Assembly: GCA_903899985.1 (NCBI GenBank)
Contig: CAIULL010000034.1
Span: 1-52,392 of the forward strand
Origin: an uncultured Schlesneria sp.
GTDB taxonomy: Bacteria; Planctomycetota; Planctomycetia; Planctomycetales; Planctomycetaceae
DNA: 52,392 nucleotides
Reading direction: 5' to 3'
The translations under genes were made by a program, and so were the position numbers. The stretch's first letter is position 1. Each line of letters starts with the position of its first letter. Below the pieces are notes generated by a model. The model was not told the DNA's origin. It was given only the letters and a program-made list of their open reading frames with translations, and did no database searches. This document shows, piece by piece, positions 25,817 through 34,718 of the stretch.

Positions 25817-28800
25817 TTAAGGTTTGGCCGAATTAAGGGTGACCGGACAAAGATCGAACTGCATCTGAAAGGACTTATTACGCTCAAATACGCATGGTCG
25901 CTGTGTCTTATCGGTAATATCCCACACCTTTTCTCCCACGTAACAAATCACTTCGTCAAATTGAACTACGCCGTCCTCTTTCTTCAATTTCATACCAGGG
26001 TCGGCAGGGGGTTTTCGAATATTAAAGGCGAAACCATCGGCCTCCCCGCCGAAGCCGTTAAGCCAATAGGCCATAAAATAGCTGTTCGGAAGTTCGTTAG
26101 CTTCTTTCGCTTCCTGGTCCTTACTTGATGATGAGACCAGCAATGTCGCGCGGACCCGCGCACTGTCAAATGCGGCCTTGGCAGTCTCCTCGATTTTTCC
26201 CCCCCTGCAGGTGTCAATGATGAAAATCTTGCGACAACCGAGGTCACACAGCGGATCAAGATCCTTCCACGTGACACAGGCTTCGACTTTTTCCTTGTCA
26301 TTTCGCGCTTTGATGAATTCTGGGCTGGATGGAATAAAGCAGTATTTATCATCATAGACATCGCCGTGACCAGCCAGATAGATAATCAGCAAATCGTCTG
26401 AATTACTCTCTTTTAACGACACTTTGACTTCTGCAATCTTCTTTTGAATCGCTTCACGATTAACTCGATTATTATTCATGTCGTCCAAGACCCAGGGCTT
26501 GTTCGGCATGGCATAGTAATTTCCGGCACGGAGCGTAAGTTCGTCGACCAGAGCGTCAGCGTCAGCTTTCGGCTGCTTCAACGGTTTTAGCGCATTCGCC
26601 GGATAATTTTGACAACTGATCGAAACGACGTGTAATCGAAATAATTTTTTATTTCGATTCTTCGCCGCATGGCTGAAGACAGTCGCCGTACGATGCTGCT
26701 TTTCCGGTTCGCTCGTGGTCGTGGTGCTCACCCCATATGAGCTTAACTGCTCTCCAGGATTAACAGGAATCGTGACTTCCTGCTCCACATAATCAGGGTG
26801 TGTCGTGCTCTGAAGAGTTGGCGTGGCATCACCCAGAATTTTGAGGACACGATGACTGTTGACGTAAAAGGAATGGGAGATCGCTGCGAGATTAACTTTC
26901 TTAGGGTATTTGATGACCGCTTTGAACTGAACCGGTTGATCCGCAGTCGCGGGAGGATCAGTCAATTTCGGTGAAATAATCTGAACAATCGGTCGGTCGG
27001 TTGCCTCCGCCGCCACATTCAGATTAGCGGGTATTGCAACTCCTGCAGTTAAGAGTGACTTTAACACCGCAGGCTTTCGCAAATTTTGCAGCTCCCCCGC
27101 TTCAAAGATTTCAGGGTCGTAGCCGCGTCCCTGGTTGTATTGCCACCCTAGCAGTTTAGGCCCTTCGGCTGCCGACGCTTCAAACACACCCTCCGGCGTG
27201 AACAAGACCCATTCGTCGTGACGGTCAGCAAAAAGTGTTGCCAGAGGTTCCCAGCCAGGAACAACAGGCCTTCCCAACGCAGGACCGTTCAGAACAAATA
27301 CTTGAAATTCCTTGAAGATTTCCCGCTCATTCAGGATTTTCAACATCTCGTCTGGAGTGACTGCGTTGAAAAGCTTCTTATCATTCACCCATTCGAGCTT
27401 TTCCAATTGAACTCCATTCTTTATTCCGCGACGAAATGCGATTCCTTTCTCGTTCACATTACGAGCGATCAGTTTGCCGTTTTCGATGACAAAGTCGGCT
27501 CCCCACGCCGTTCGGTTTTTAAAACGGCCTGCGATTGGACTGAGTTCATCAAGGCTCCAGAACTTGATCGTCTGATCCATGGAAGAAGAAACCAGTAATC
27601 GACGGTTCGGTGAAACGCTTAACGACGTCACCGCTCCCACATGATCCCGATAGTAACGAAGCAATTGGGGTTTTTGATTGGCTTCGGGTAAAGAGTAGAC
27701 ATAGATCCCATCCTGTCGCTCGGTACCCAAAGCGATTGCGAACGGTTGATCCTCATTCGCCCGAGCGATCCAGCAGTATGACTTGACCGGTCCCTGGTTT
27801 TTCCAGTGCGGAGTAATACGCGCTCTAGATTGCCTGTTAAAGAATAGCTCAACAAAATTGCCTTCTTTAAAATTGCCTTTGTCATCTTTCTCCATTTTGA
27901 TCTCGGCCGTCCACGAGCCTTGATCAGAATCGGAAGTCCTGATTGTTTCTTGTCCGGTGAGTGGCACGATTTGCATTTGTTCAAGATCGAACCCTCGGTA
28001 ATCTTCCGGCTTGATCTCTTCATCACCGGCCTCATTGCTCCGGTCGAGGAAGCGGAGTTTCAACTTGGGATCAGCTTCGCCGGAATCAACGAATTCCGCT
28101 TTCCAGATCGCTTTTCCTCGCCCCAGAAGTCGCAAAAAGTTATTGACCGGAGGTAATTTTCCGTTGACAACTTCGGCCAGACGAATCATCCGCACTTCAT
28201 CGGAATCCGGGCAGCCGTAGGCGAGCCATTTTCCATCCGGGCTGACCGCAACGCAGCGAGATTCGTCGTGACGCCCAATTTCAATGAAATCAATTAATTG
28301 ACGGGTTTTCCAGTTCCAGATTTCAAGACGGGCCGGGGTTTCAACGTTGCCATTCGAGAGCCCTCGTTTTCGAATGGCCGCCAAATAGTCAGCTTGAAAG
28401 AAACTCATGCTAACGACTGAAGGCACAACTTGGAAAGTTTTCATCTTTGTCAGCGGGTTGATCATCTCTGCCAGTGGCTTGATGGGAGCGATTCCACTCC
28501 AGGTTTGAATATCACCCTGCGAATCCGCGCTCGCCCAGATTTCCTCACCAGTCTTTTTTGACAACGCCGTAATTTTCTCTTTTTTTATTAACCTTGGGCG
28601 AGAAAAATCCCCGACATTGAAAATCCCGAGTTGATGCGGAAACGCTTCGGGTCGACTCAGGTCACCAGGAACCAGCGCTGCAAAATAGTTTTCTGCCAAA
28701 AACACAACGGGTGCAATAAATCCCAAATCGTCCTCATCACCTTTAGCGCCTTTATGGACTTCCGTGCCTTTCCCGGTTCCGATATCCCAGAACCAGATCG

Positions 28801-29365
28801 CGCCGTTATTGTCTACGGAAGCCAATTTTCTTCCGCTGGGCGAGAACGCGAGTGAAGAGACGGTTCGCGTATGACCATTGGGCGGGTTTACGGTTCTAAC
28901 TTTCAATGGAAGTACCGAAGGTTCTGTCGGTATTGCAAATCGACCGGTCCCGGTGTTCCACAATCCGATATCACCCGTGAAACGCGGATCTTTACCAGCG
29001 GCCGCGATGAGATTTTCCTCCTTAGCCGGCGAAACTGCGATTGCATTCAATTCGCCCCAGTCACCACGTGCAATTTCCCAGCGCATCGTTTGAGCCACGA
29101 CCGGACTGAACTCGTTCGGCCTTACTTCCACAAAACTCCACGTTCGAATGACTTTGTCTGCACCCGCGACATAAAGAAACCGAGAGTCCGGCGAAAATGC
29201 CAGCGAAGAGATTTGCCCGATCGCCCCCTGGGTTAACAAAATAGGCCTTGCCGGCTCTTGTCGTTCTCGTTTCGGAAGAGCATCGTTTGGCTGAGCTAAG
29301 GCAAATGATGTGAGCACCGTCCACACGGATGCGATAACCAATGACTGAGGCAAAACTGTTCGCAT
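25817..29365 (-). CDS. secreted WD40-repeat and caspase-like protease fusion
   Basis: The ATG at 29365 gives 1182 residues with a signal peptide (MRTVLPQSLVIASVWTVLTSFALA). The preceding in-frame extension looks less likely. The N-terminal 600 residues are WD40-type blades (SLAFSPSGRKLASVDNNGAIWFWD; DHVGAVTSLSVSPNRRLLVSSS...IKFWSLD), followed by a linker and an Ig-like strand domain. The last 275 residues are a caspase (C14) domain with the His/Cys dyad: LAGHGD (His about 1000) and IIDTCRGG (Cys about 1053), and a basic-acidic tail. Both catalytic residues are present, so it is likely active. Secretion of a bacterial caspase homologue with its own propeller is notable. It begins after a terminator, so it has its own promoter or depends on readthrough. 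Confidence 0.9.
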   Translation of the reverse strand: MRTVLPQSLVIASVWTVLTSFALAQPNDALPKRERQEPARPILLTQGAIGQISSLAFSPDSRFLYVAGADKVIRTWSFVEVRPNEFSPVVAQTMRWEIARGDWGELNAIAVSPAKEENLIAAAGKDPRFTGDIGLWNTGTGRFAIPTEPSVLPLKVRTVNPPNGHTRTVSSLAFSPSGRKLASVDNNGAIWFWDIGTGKGTEVHKGAKGDEDDLGFIAPVVFLAENYFAALVPGDLSRPEAFPHQLGIFNVGDFSRPRLIKKEKITALSKKTGEEIWASADSQGDIQTWSGIAPIKPLAEMINPLTKMKTFQVVPSVVSMSFFQADYLAAIRKRGLSNGNVETPARLEIWNWKTRQLIDFIEIGRHDESRCVAVSPDGKWLAYGCPDSDEVRMIRLAEVVNGKLPPVNNFLRLLGRGKAIWKAEFVDSGEADPKLKLRFLDRSNEAGDEEIKPEDYRGFDLEQMQIVPLTGQETIRTSDSDQGSWTAEIKMEKDDKGNFKEGNFVELFFNRQSRARITPHWKNQGPVKSYCWIARANEDQPFAIALGTERQDGIYVYSLPEANQKPQLLRYYRDHVGAVTSLSVSPNRRLLVSSSMDQTIKFWSLDELSPIAGRFKNRTAWGADFVIENGKLIARNVNEKGIAFRRGIKNGVQLEKLEWVNDKKLFNAVTPDEMLKILNEREIFKEFQVFVLNGPALGRPVVPGWEPLATLFADRHDEWVLFTPEGVFEASAAEGPKLLGWQYNQGRGYDPEIFEAGELQNLRKPAVLKSLLTAGVAIPANLNVAAEATDRPIVQIISPKLTDPPATADQPVQFKAVIKYPKKVNLAAISHSFYVNSHRVLKILGDATPTLQSTTHPDYVEQEVTIPVNPGEQLSSYGVSTTTTSEPEKQHRTATVFSHAAKNRNKKLFRLHVVSISCQNYPANALKPLKQPKADADALVDELTLRAGNYYAMPNKPWVLDDMNNNRVNREAIQKKIAEVKVSLKESNSDDLLIIYLAGHGDVYDDKYCFIPSSPEFIKARNDKEKVEACVTWKDLDPLCDLGCRKIFIIDTCRGGKIEETAKAAFDSARVRATLLVSSSSKDQEAKEANELPNSYFMAYWLNGFGGEADGFAFNIRKPPADPGMKLKKEDGVVQFDEVICYVGEKVWDITDKTQRPCVFERNKSFQMQFDLCPVTLNSAKP

Positions 29366-29514
29366 CGACGATACCACCAGGAAAAAGAGCTTCAGTCGAA
29401 TTCTTGACCAGACCACGAAGGACAGTAAGTGCGTTGCAATTAACATTTGCTCGGCACATCTGAAAAGCAGTTACTTTACCGAACAGAAACCCAGCATGAG
29501 CCAATAAATAAAAT

Positions 29515-29543
29515 AAGACCGTCGCGGCCTTCGCGACGGTCTT
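29515..29543 (-). terminator. rho-independent terminator before the caspase gene
   Basis: A perfect 12-base stem (AAGACCGTCGCG with CGCGACGGTCTT) and a five-base loop lie immediately after the stop of the gene at 29559. The minus strand continues with ATTTTATTTATTGG, a T-rich tail. It should end the three-gene transcript from 34095 to 29559. Confidence 0.9.
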
Positions 29544-29558
29544 CACTCAAGGATTAAA

Positions 29559-30863
29559 CTATTTTTTGGGTCCGTCTGTTGGTAGATCCATCGGTATTTC
29601 AGGACGCGAGTATCGCACAGTGATCGCCCCCAAAAGGGTTTTGCCGATATGACGGACCAACTTCTCTGACCGAGATTGCTTAATCTCGCCAGCCCCAGTC
29701 GCGAGTCCGTCCGACGCACCCCTGGAACCAGCCATCAATTCTTCGTATGGCTGCTCGTTCCCGCTCCATGCCGGGAAAAACTGGGCTTGAATCACTCCGA
29801 TCCCTTCAGCTTGACCACCCAACGATTGGGCAACGGAATCGGGGTACGTCGTGACCAGGAAATCTTTCACCTCTTCATCAGTGATGTGCCATCCCGTTAT
29901 TGTCAAAGGCTTCGATTGTGTCACTTGTGAAGTCTTCGATTTACCGGGAATAATCCAGCATCCTGCGCGTCGATAGGCTTCCACTTTGCTGAGCGAAAGG
30001 CTGTTGATTCCATCCAAAGTCAATTTCACTGCAACATCAAAATCGAAGTCATTATAGATTTTGACCTGGTAAGCGTCCTTCTCATGAAATTCCACCACGG
30101 CCATACCGCCAACGTTTTTAACCGGAGCCGGAACAAAGCCCGTGTCAGTCTTCACGAGAATTTCGAGTTTAAATTTGCTGGAACTTGTTGGTGAAACAAT
30201 TGTCTGAATCGCTTTCTGACCTTCCGACGAGGTAATCGCCACGGTCGGATTTTTGACGCTCTCTTTAAACTTACTGGCTTGTGCTTCCCTGACTTCCTCT
30301 ACCCCCTTGATCCCCGTCGCATTGGGCTTTTTCGGAGTGGCATCAACGTTCAATCCGAGGATCGAGGTAATCTCTTCACGATCAGAAACCTCGACAGCAT
30401 CAACGGCAACTCTGAAACCATTGACTTCCACGGCATCATTGGTCACAAGCGAGACGATCAACTCCAATTTCACCCCGTCTGTTGTTTTACCTCGACATTC
30501 TCCTTTCAGGACGTGTGTCGCAGGTTCAACGTCAGACTTGGCAACCTTGACCTTATGTTTTATCAACGCTTCACTCAACATCTTCGACAAATGCTTTTTT
30601 GTGGCCTTACTGGGTCGAAACTTATCGGCCACGCTGAACTCATCGACTCGCAGCACGATCTTATCGAGATCCTTAACGTCATCTTTTCCTGAACCGACAA
30701 TAATCTTTTCGCTCGTGGCAAAGGCTTGGATCTGCCCGGCTAACGTATTAAAAGCCGCAGACAACGAGCCCTCTCGAATCGCTTCTTGCGATTGAACATC
30801 AACAGGAAGACTTAGTGTCACGATGGCGGCAACAAACAGGCCGCTCAATCTTTTTCCAAACAT
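29559..30863 (-). CDS. secreted protein of a paired family, member B
   Basis: The 434-residue product has a signal peptide (MFGKRLSGLFVAAIVTLSLP, cleaved near VQSQ) and GGAG eight bases upstream. I do not recognise its family. Its C-terminal half matches the preceding gene's product: a DGINSLSLSKVEAYRRAGCW segment, then GWHITDEEV, AQFFPAWSG and IGKTLLGAITVRYSRP at the end. The N-terminal half is different and may be a binding domain (RVDEFSV, SKMLSEALIKHKVKVAKS, THVLKGEC). It lies 37 bases after the previous gene and is followed by a terminator and then the WD40-caspase gene. Confidence 0.75.
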   Translation of the reverse strand: MFGKRLSGLFVAAIVTLSLPVDVQSQEAIREGSLSAAFNTLAGQIQAFATSEKIIVGSGKDDVKDLDKIVLRVDEFSVADKFRPSKATKKHLSKMLSEALIKHKVKVAKSDVEPATHVLKGECRGKTTDGVKLELIVSLVTNDAVEVNGFRVAVDAVEVSDREEITSILGLNVDATPKKPNATGIKGVEEVREAQASKFKESVKNPTVAITSSEGQKAIQTIVSPTSSSKFKLEILVKTDTGFVPAPVKNVGGMAVVEFHEKDAYQVKIYNDFDFDVAVKLTLDGINSLSLSKVEAYRRAGCWIIPGKSKTSQVTQSKPLTITGWHITDEEVKDFLVTTYPDSVAQSLGGQAEGIGVIQAQFFPAWSGNEQPYEELMAGSRGASDGLATGAGEIKQSRSEKLVRHIGKTLLGAITVRYSRPEIPMDLPTDGPKK

Positions 30864-30900
30864 GATTTTTCTCCATTCTATGATTTTCGGAAGGTTTTAA

Positions 30901-32127
30901 TTATCGCTTCGCCTGGACCGGGTCAGCCCCCTTGTCGGAGGATGGCCTTTCATATCGTATGGTGACGCTCGAAAGCAGTGTTTTACCAAAGTGAACGTCG
31001 CTGACAGTGTTAACGCTGTTCGGAATGGCGTTCCCAGGCTTGACCGCCCTTGTCTCTGAAGTTTTTTCCACGGCGGGTTGTGGATCATCTCCTGACCATG
31101 CAGGAAAGAATGAAACCGTAATCGTTCCCACGCTCGACAAATTTGTTTGCTTCAGCGTGGTAATCAGTCCATCAGCCAGTGAAGAAGTCTCAAAGCTTCG
31201 GGTGAGATCCTGGTTGACCAGCCATCCTTTAATGGTCCCCGCTTCATTCTTCCGCACTAACCAGCAGCCATGCTCTTTGTAGTCAGCGATTTCGCACAAT
31301 TCGAGACTATTAATCCCATCGAGTAACACTCGGGCGCCGATATCGTGATCTTTCTGGGCATTAAGAATTCGGACAGCGAACACGGTTTTCAATGGAAGAT
31401 CGACAAAGGCGAACTCGTTTCCCGAAGAATCCCTGATGATCTTAATGGGCTGGGAAACCTTGAACTTACCCTCCTCGTCCTGCGTGCGAATCTCGATCTG
31501 ATAAGGACTGGAATCCCCCGCCGAGGCGCGGAAACCATCCTTGGAGATTTGAACGGACGATGTTGTAAAAGCCTTTTTCAACTCCGACCGCTTTGCAGCC
31601 ACAACTTTTTCGACCGTAGAAAGCTTTTCACGATTGGTGAGTTCGGCAAAAGATTTGTCGTCTCCTGTCACGCGCTGATTCACTGTGAAATTCAACAGCC
31701 TCGTCAAGTCTTCGACCGTATCGATCGCTTCGCTTCTCAGAGTGGCAAACTCCTTACCATCCCCATTATTTCGCAAGCGGACCTTGAGCACCGCATGGGT
31801 AAGATCAGTATCTTTTTCCAGGGTCAAATCAAGGCAAAGATCGGCTTCCAGCTTCTTTTCGACCAGCATCGATTTCAGGGAAGGTTGAAGCTGAATTCGG
31901 TCCAGGAACTCTTTCCGCAGTCCCGCTTCGGTCCCCTCTTTTGGCACGTTGACCGTATCGAAAAACAATTTACGATTTTGATCCTTCTCTTTCGAAGCCA
32001 CTCGCTGAACCTCTTTGAGAAGCCCGTCTGTTGCATTCTCAAAAGTTGCAGCTTCAGTCCTCGTCAAAGCGAGTCCAGATAGGATCGCAAGCACCAACCC
32101 GCCAATCCTGTCTCGTGCGAAAGACAT
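30901..32127 (-). CDS. secreted protein of a paired family, member A
   Basis: The 408-residue product starts with a signal peptide (MSFARDRIGGLVLAILSGLALTRT) and AAGGAAA upstream of its ATG. It shares its C-terminal domain with the next gene: LLDGINSLELCEIADYKEHGC, the GWLVNQDLTRSF stretch, VSFFPAWSGDDPQP and FGKTLLSSVTIRYERP. The two look like old tandem duplicates. No known domain was recognised. The N-terminal half is helical and charged. It lies 60 bases downstream of the diheme cytochrome-like gene and 37 bases upstream of its paralogue, which suggests a three-gene operon. Confidence 0.75.
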   Translation of the reverse strand: MSFARDRIGGLVLAILSGLALTRTEAATFENATDGLLKEVQRVASKEKDQNRKLFFDTVNVPKEGTEAGLRKEFLDRIQLQPSLKSMLVEKKLEADLCLDLTLEKDTDLTHAVLKVRLRNNGDGKEFATLRSEAIDTVEDLTRLLNFTVNQRVTGDDKSFAELTNREKLSTVEKVVAAKRSELKKAFTTSSVQISKDGFRASAGDSSPYQIEIRTQDEEGKFKVSQPIKIIRDSSGNEFAFVDLPLKTVFAVRILNAQKDHDIGARVLLDGINSLELCEIADYKEHGCWLVRKNEAGTIKGWLVNQDLTRSFETSSLADGLITTLKQTNLSSVGTITVSFFPAWSGDDPQPAVEKTSETRAVKPGNAIPNSVNTVSDVHFGKTLLSSVTIRYERPSSDKGADPVQAKR

Positions 32128-32187
32128 CGTATTTCCTTTGTCAGATCAGAACAGAATCGTCAATTCACTTTTTCAAGTTATCATTGG

Positions 32188-34095
32188 TCATTTGCTGGAC
32201 TTGGCGTGGTTAATCGGCGTCCCAATTTGCAGCTTCCTGGCGACTGTCTGATACAAGGATTCGCCATCAACTTCACGATCGTCCCAAAGATCTCGCTTGA
32301 TGACCCCGCTTCGATAATTGCCGTCCCCATCTTTCTTGACTAAGGGACCGATTCCAAATTTCTTCATGTTGGGTTCATCCAGTTTGGCGGCCAACTGTTG
32401 GATATCGGTCTTTAGCTCCAGTTCCAACGCCACCTGACGAATCCCCAGGTCGGTCCGGTATTGCCTTGCCACGATCGAAATCGGATCTTCGAATCGCTCG
32501 ATCGCTTTGACCCGCTTCTCTGCGTTGAATTTAATGCTGTCATAATTGGGGATCAGAAACGGTCCGATTGCTTTGCTTAACGCCTCGAGATAATTGCGGC
32601 GGTCCTCTTCAAAACGCTCCCTTGATTCCGCTTCTGAAGCATAGATTCGGTCGACTTTTTCCTGGGCGGCAACGTTGCCAATCACTGCGGTGTCCGGGCT
32701 GGCCTCGTATTTGCTAAGCATTCCATGCCGATGACAATGCATACAGGAAACACCGTTGACGATTTGAGCGGTCCCCGATGATTCCGAAGGATCACTGACG
32801 ATGTCGATTGGACCTGCATCAATTCTCTTCCCGTCAGCATCGGTCAGCATATAACCATGCAGGCCATTTGCCCGCGGGTAAATCATTTCTCCCCCATTGT
32901 GCTCGAAGGCAAAATTCACCAGAGCCGGGTCGGCGGCCTGAGCAGTCTTCTTGGGGCCGAGAGGACGAATCTCGATCGTGGCCTTTCCGACGTTGCGACC
33001 AAAGTCGTAAGAAACCCAGAGTGTTCCTGTTCGCGATTTGGCTTCATGCCATTCGAGAACACGATTCTGCTTGGAGACGCCACTTCTTTGTATGGCGATC
33101 CGACGACAACGATCATCACGGAAATTTTTGATGATATCGAGCCCAAGCTCCTTTTCGATTTCCGAGAACTCTTGAGGAATCCCCGCCAGTGTGTGATACA
33201 ACGGCGGACGACTTGACGTCGCCACAAACCAGTCGGCACGTATCACGTAAATGCCGTCGCGTTCCGTGTCCGTACTAATTAATTCATCAAGGTTCTTGTA
33301 GATTTTAGAGACGTTCTTGTCGTCGCCGGTGCTGAACTTCAATCCAAAGGGATAACGCTGAAGCACTGATCTCCAAAGGTCGAGATCAAGGTTCAAATCG
33401 TCCTTCCAGTTGATGACGTAGACAGTCTCTTCGGTGCCCGGCAGCGGCTTAGGTGTCACGATCTGGCTTGAACGACTGATACTGTTGAGGATTTTCGAAA
33501 GCGCAGCCCGTCGAATTGCCACATCTTCGTCGATATACGCGGGATTGTTATAGACATTGGCCAGCGAAAAGAATTTGAAAAAATGCCGGCGATCGCTTGG
33601 CTGGTCCTTCAAAAAATCGTGTACGCTTGTCAGCACCGCCGACCGTGAGACGAATTTGACTTTGTCAAATCGACTGCGGGAAGGAAACTCGGCACCTTGT
33701 TCAATCCAAAGCTTGACGAGGTTCTTTTCCTCGAGAGAAAGGGGACGATTCCGGCTTTCTGGTTCGCTCGACGCCCCCTTTGGCATGCGATTGTCTTCAA
33801 TCGCTGACCAGATTGTCGAATCTTGAATTTTACCAGGGGTGATAAACTTCCCGTCAAGAAGACTTTTCCGATCCAGGACGTCCAGGTTCTCATACTGTGA
33901 CTGTTCACCGTGACACTGATGGCAGCGGTTTCGAAGCAGGTCGAAGACCTCTTTGGAAACTTTGGACTTATCTTGCTGAGTCTGGGGGCCAGAATCTGTT
34001 GTCGCGGTACCCGACTGGGCATAACCGAAGGAGTTCAACATGCCAACCAGCAGCCCTGCCACTGCGACCTTACGCCAAATCAAGACTTTGTTCAT
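32188..34095 (-). CDS. secreted diheme cytochrome-like protein
   Basis: The ATG at 34095 (635 residues) has GGAG eight bases upstream; an in-frame TTG further up is less likely. A signal peptide ends at YAQS. The first heme site is LLRNRCHQCHGEQS near residue 60, in the form used by planctomycete cytochromes (SKEVFDLLRNRCHQCHGE, ENLDVLDRKSLLDG, EDNRMPKGASSEP). The second, CMHCHRHGM, is near residue 440. A variable region lies between them. The closing 100 residues are charged and have no recognisable domain. It is the first gene of a minus-strand run with the two paired secreted proteins. Electron transfer or binding in the periplasm is inferred from the hemes. Confidence 0.8.
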   Translation of the reverse strand: MNKVLIWRKVAVAGLLVGMLNSFGYAQSGTATTDSGPQTQQDKSKVSKEVFDLLRNRCHQCHGEQSQYENLDVLDRKSLLDGKFITPGKIQDSTIWSAIEDNRMPKGASSEPESRNRPLSLEEKNLVKLWIEQGAEFPSRSRFDKVKFVSRSAVLTSVHDFLKDQPSDRRHFFKFFSLANVYNNPAYIDEDVAIRRAALSKILNSISRSSQIVTPKPLPGTEETVYVINWKDDLNLDLDLWRSVLQRYPFGLKFSTGDDKNVSKIYKNLDELISTDTERDGIYVIRADWFVATSSRPPLYHTLAGIPQEFSEIEKELGLDIIKNFRDDRCRRIAIQRSGVSKQNRVLEWHEAKSRTGTLWVSYDFGRNVGKATIEIRPLGPKKTAQAADPALVNFAFEHNGGEMIYPRANGLHGYMLTDADGKRIDAGPIDIVSDPSESSGTAQIVNGVSCMHCHRHGMLSKYEASPDTAVIGNVAAQEKVDRIYASEAESRERFEEDRRNYLEALSKAIGPFLIPNYDSIKFNAEKRVKAIERFEDPISIVARQYRTDLGIRQVALELELKTDIQQLAAKLDEPNMKKFGIGPLVKKDGDGNYRSGVIKRDLWDDREVDGESLYQTVARKLQIGTPINHAKSSK

Positions 34096-34718
34096 CGAAT
34101 GCTCCAACGCAACTGTGATTCAGAGGGAGTGAAAGTCGTCACAAGGGAAACGAATGACTCGGCGGATTATTCCGTTGCATTTCTCTGCAAAATCGAAATT
34201 CTAAAAAACCAGGGTCGGTTAATCAGAAATTCTTTGTGCGCATTGGAGTTTCTGAATTTCGCGAGTCGAAACCTCGGCCTTGACGACGCGAAAACGAACG
34301 CACTAATACCCACAAAATCAGACACACGGCAGTTCACAGGTTACCGTTGAAACGTGTCAGATGCGAGCGTACCAAAGCTCGCTAAATTACCCGGAATTGC
34401 ACATTTTTTTCCCGAGCCATTCCAAAACGCGAGGATTCTTCCGATTTCACCGTTGATTGGGCCCCATCAATCCATTGAGCTGGCGGGATGGGTTGATGCA
34501 ATTCTCCGCGACACGTCAACGAGAAATCATGCGGGCAACAACCCTGGAAAACAGAAATGCGAGCTGCCCGACCACTCGGAAGAACTCGCATTTCAAAACG
34601 TTTTTATACGCTAAGCAGACGGAATCAACGCTTGAGGAACTTGACGAGGGAAGTGTTGCCAAAGTTCCTCACGTCCATGGAGTAGAAGCTCATGGCGACC
34701 GCCTGAGGCGGTTCACGA
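34096..34718. other. intergenic region, no gene seen
   Basis: This 620-base stretch lies between the start of the diheme cytochrome gene and the end of the MORN/YwqK-like gene, both on the minus strand. I saw no convincing ORF. A short GC hairpin (ACCGCCTGAGGCGGT, near 34700) is near the stop of the MORN gene, but has no T-run. The promoter of the cytochrome gene must lie in this stretch. Confidence 0.35.

Noticed and set aside
34354-34614. ORF in the gap before the cytochrome gene
   Set aside because: No start site, no domain and no residue pattern expected of a protein.
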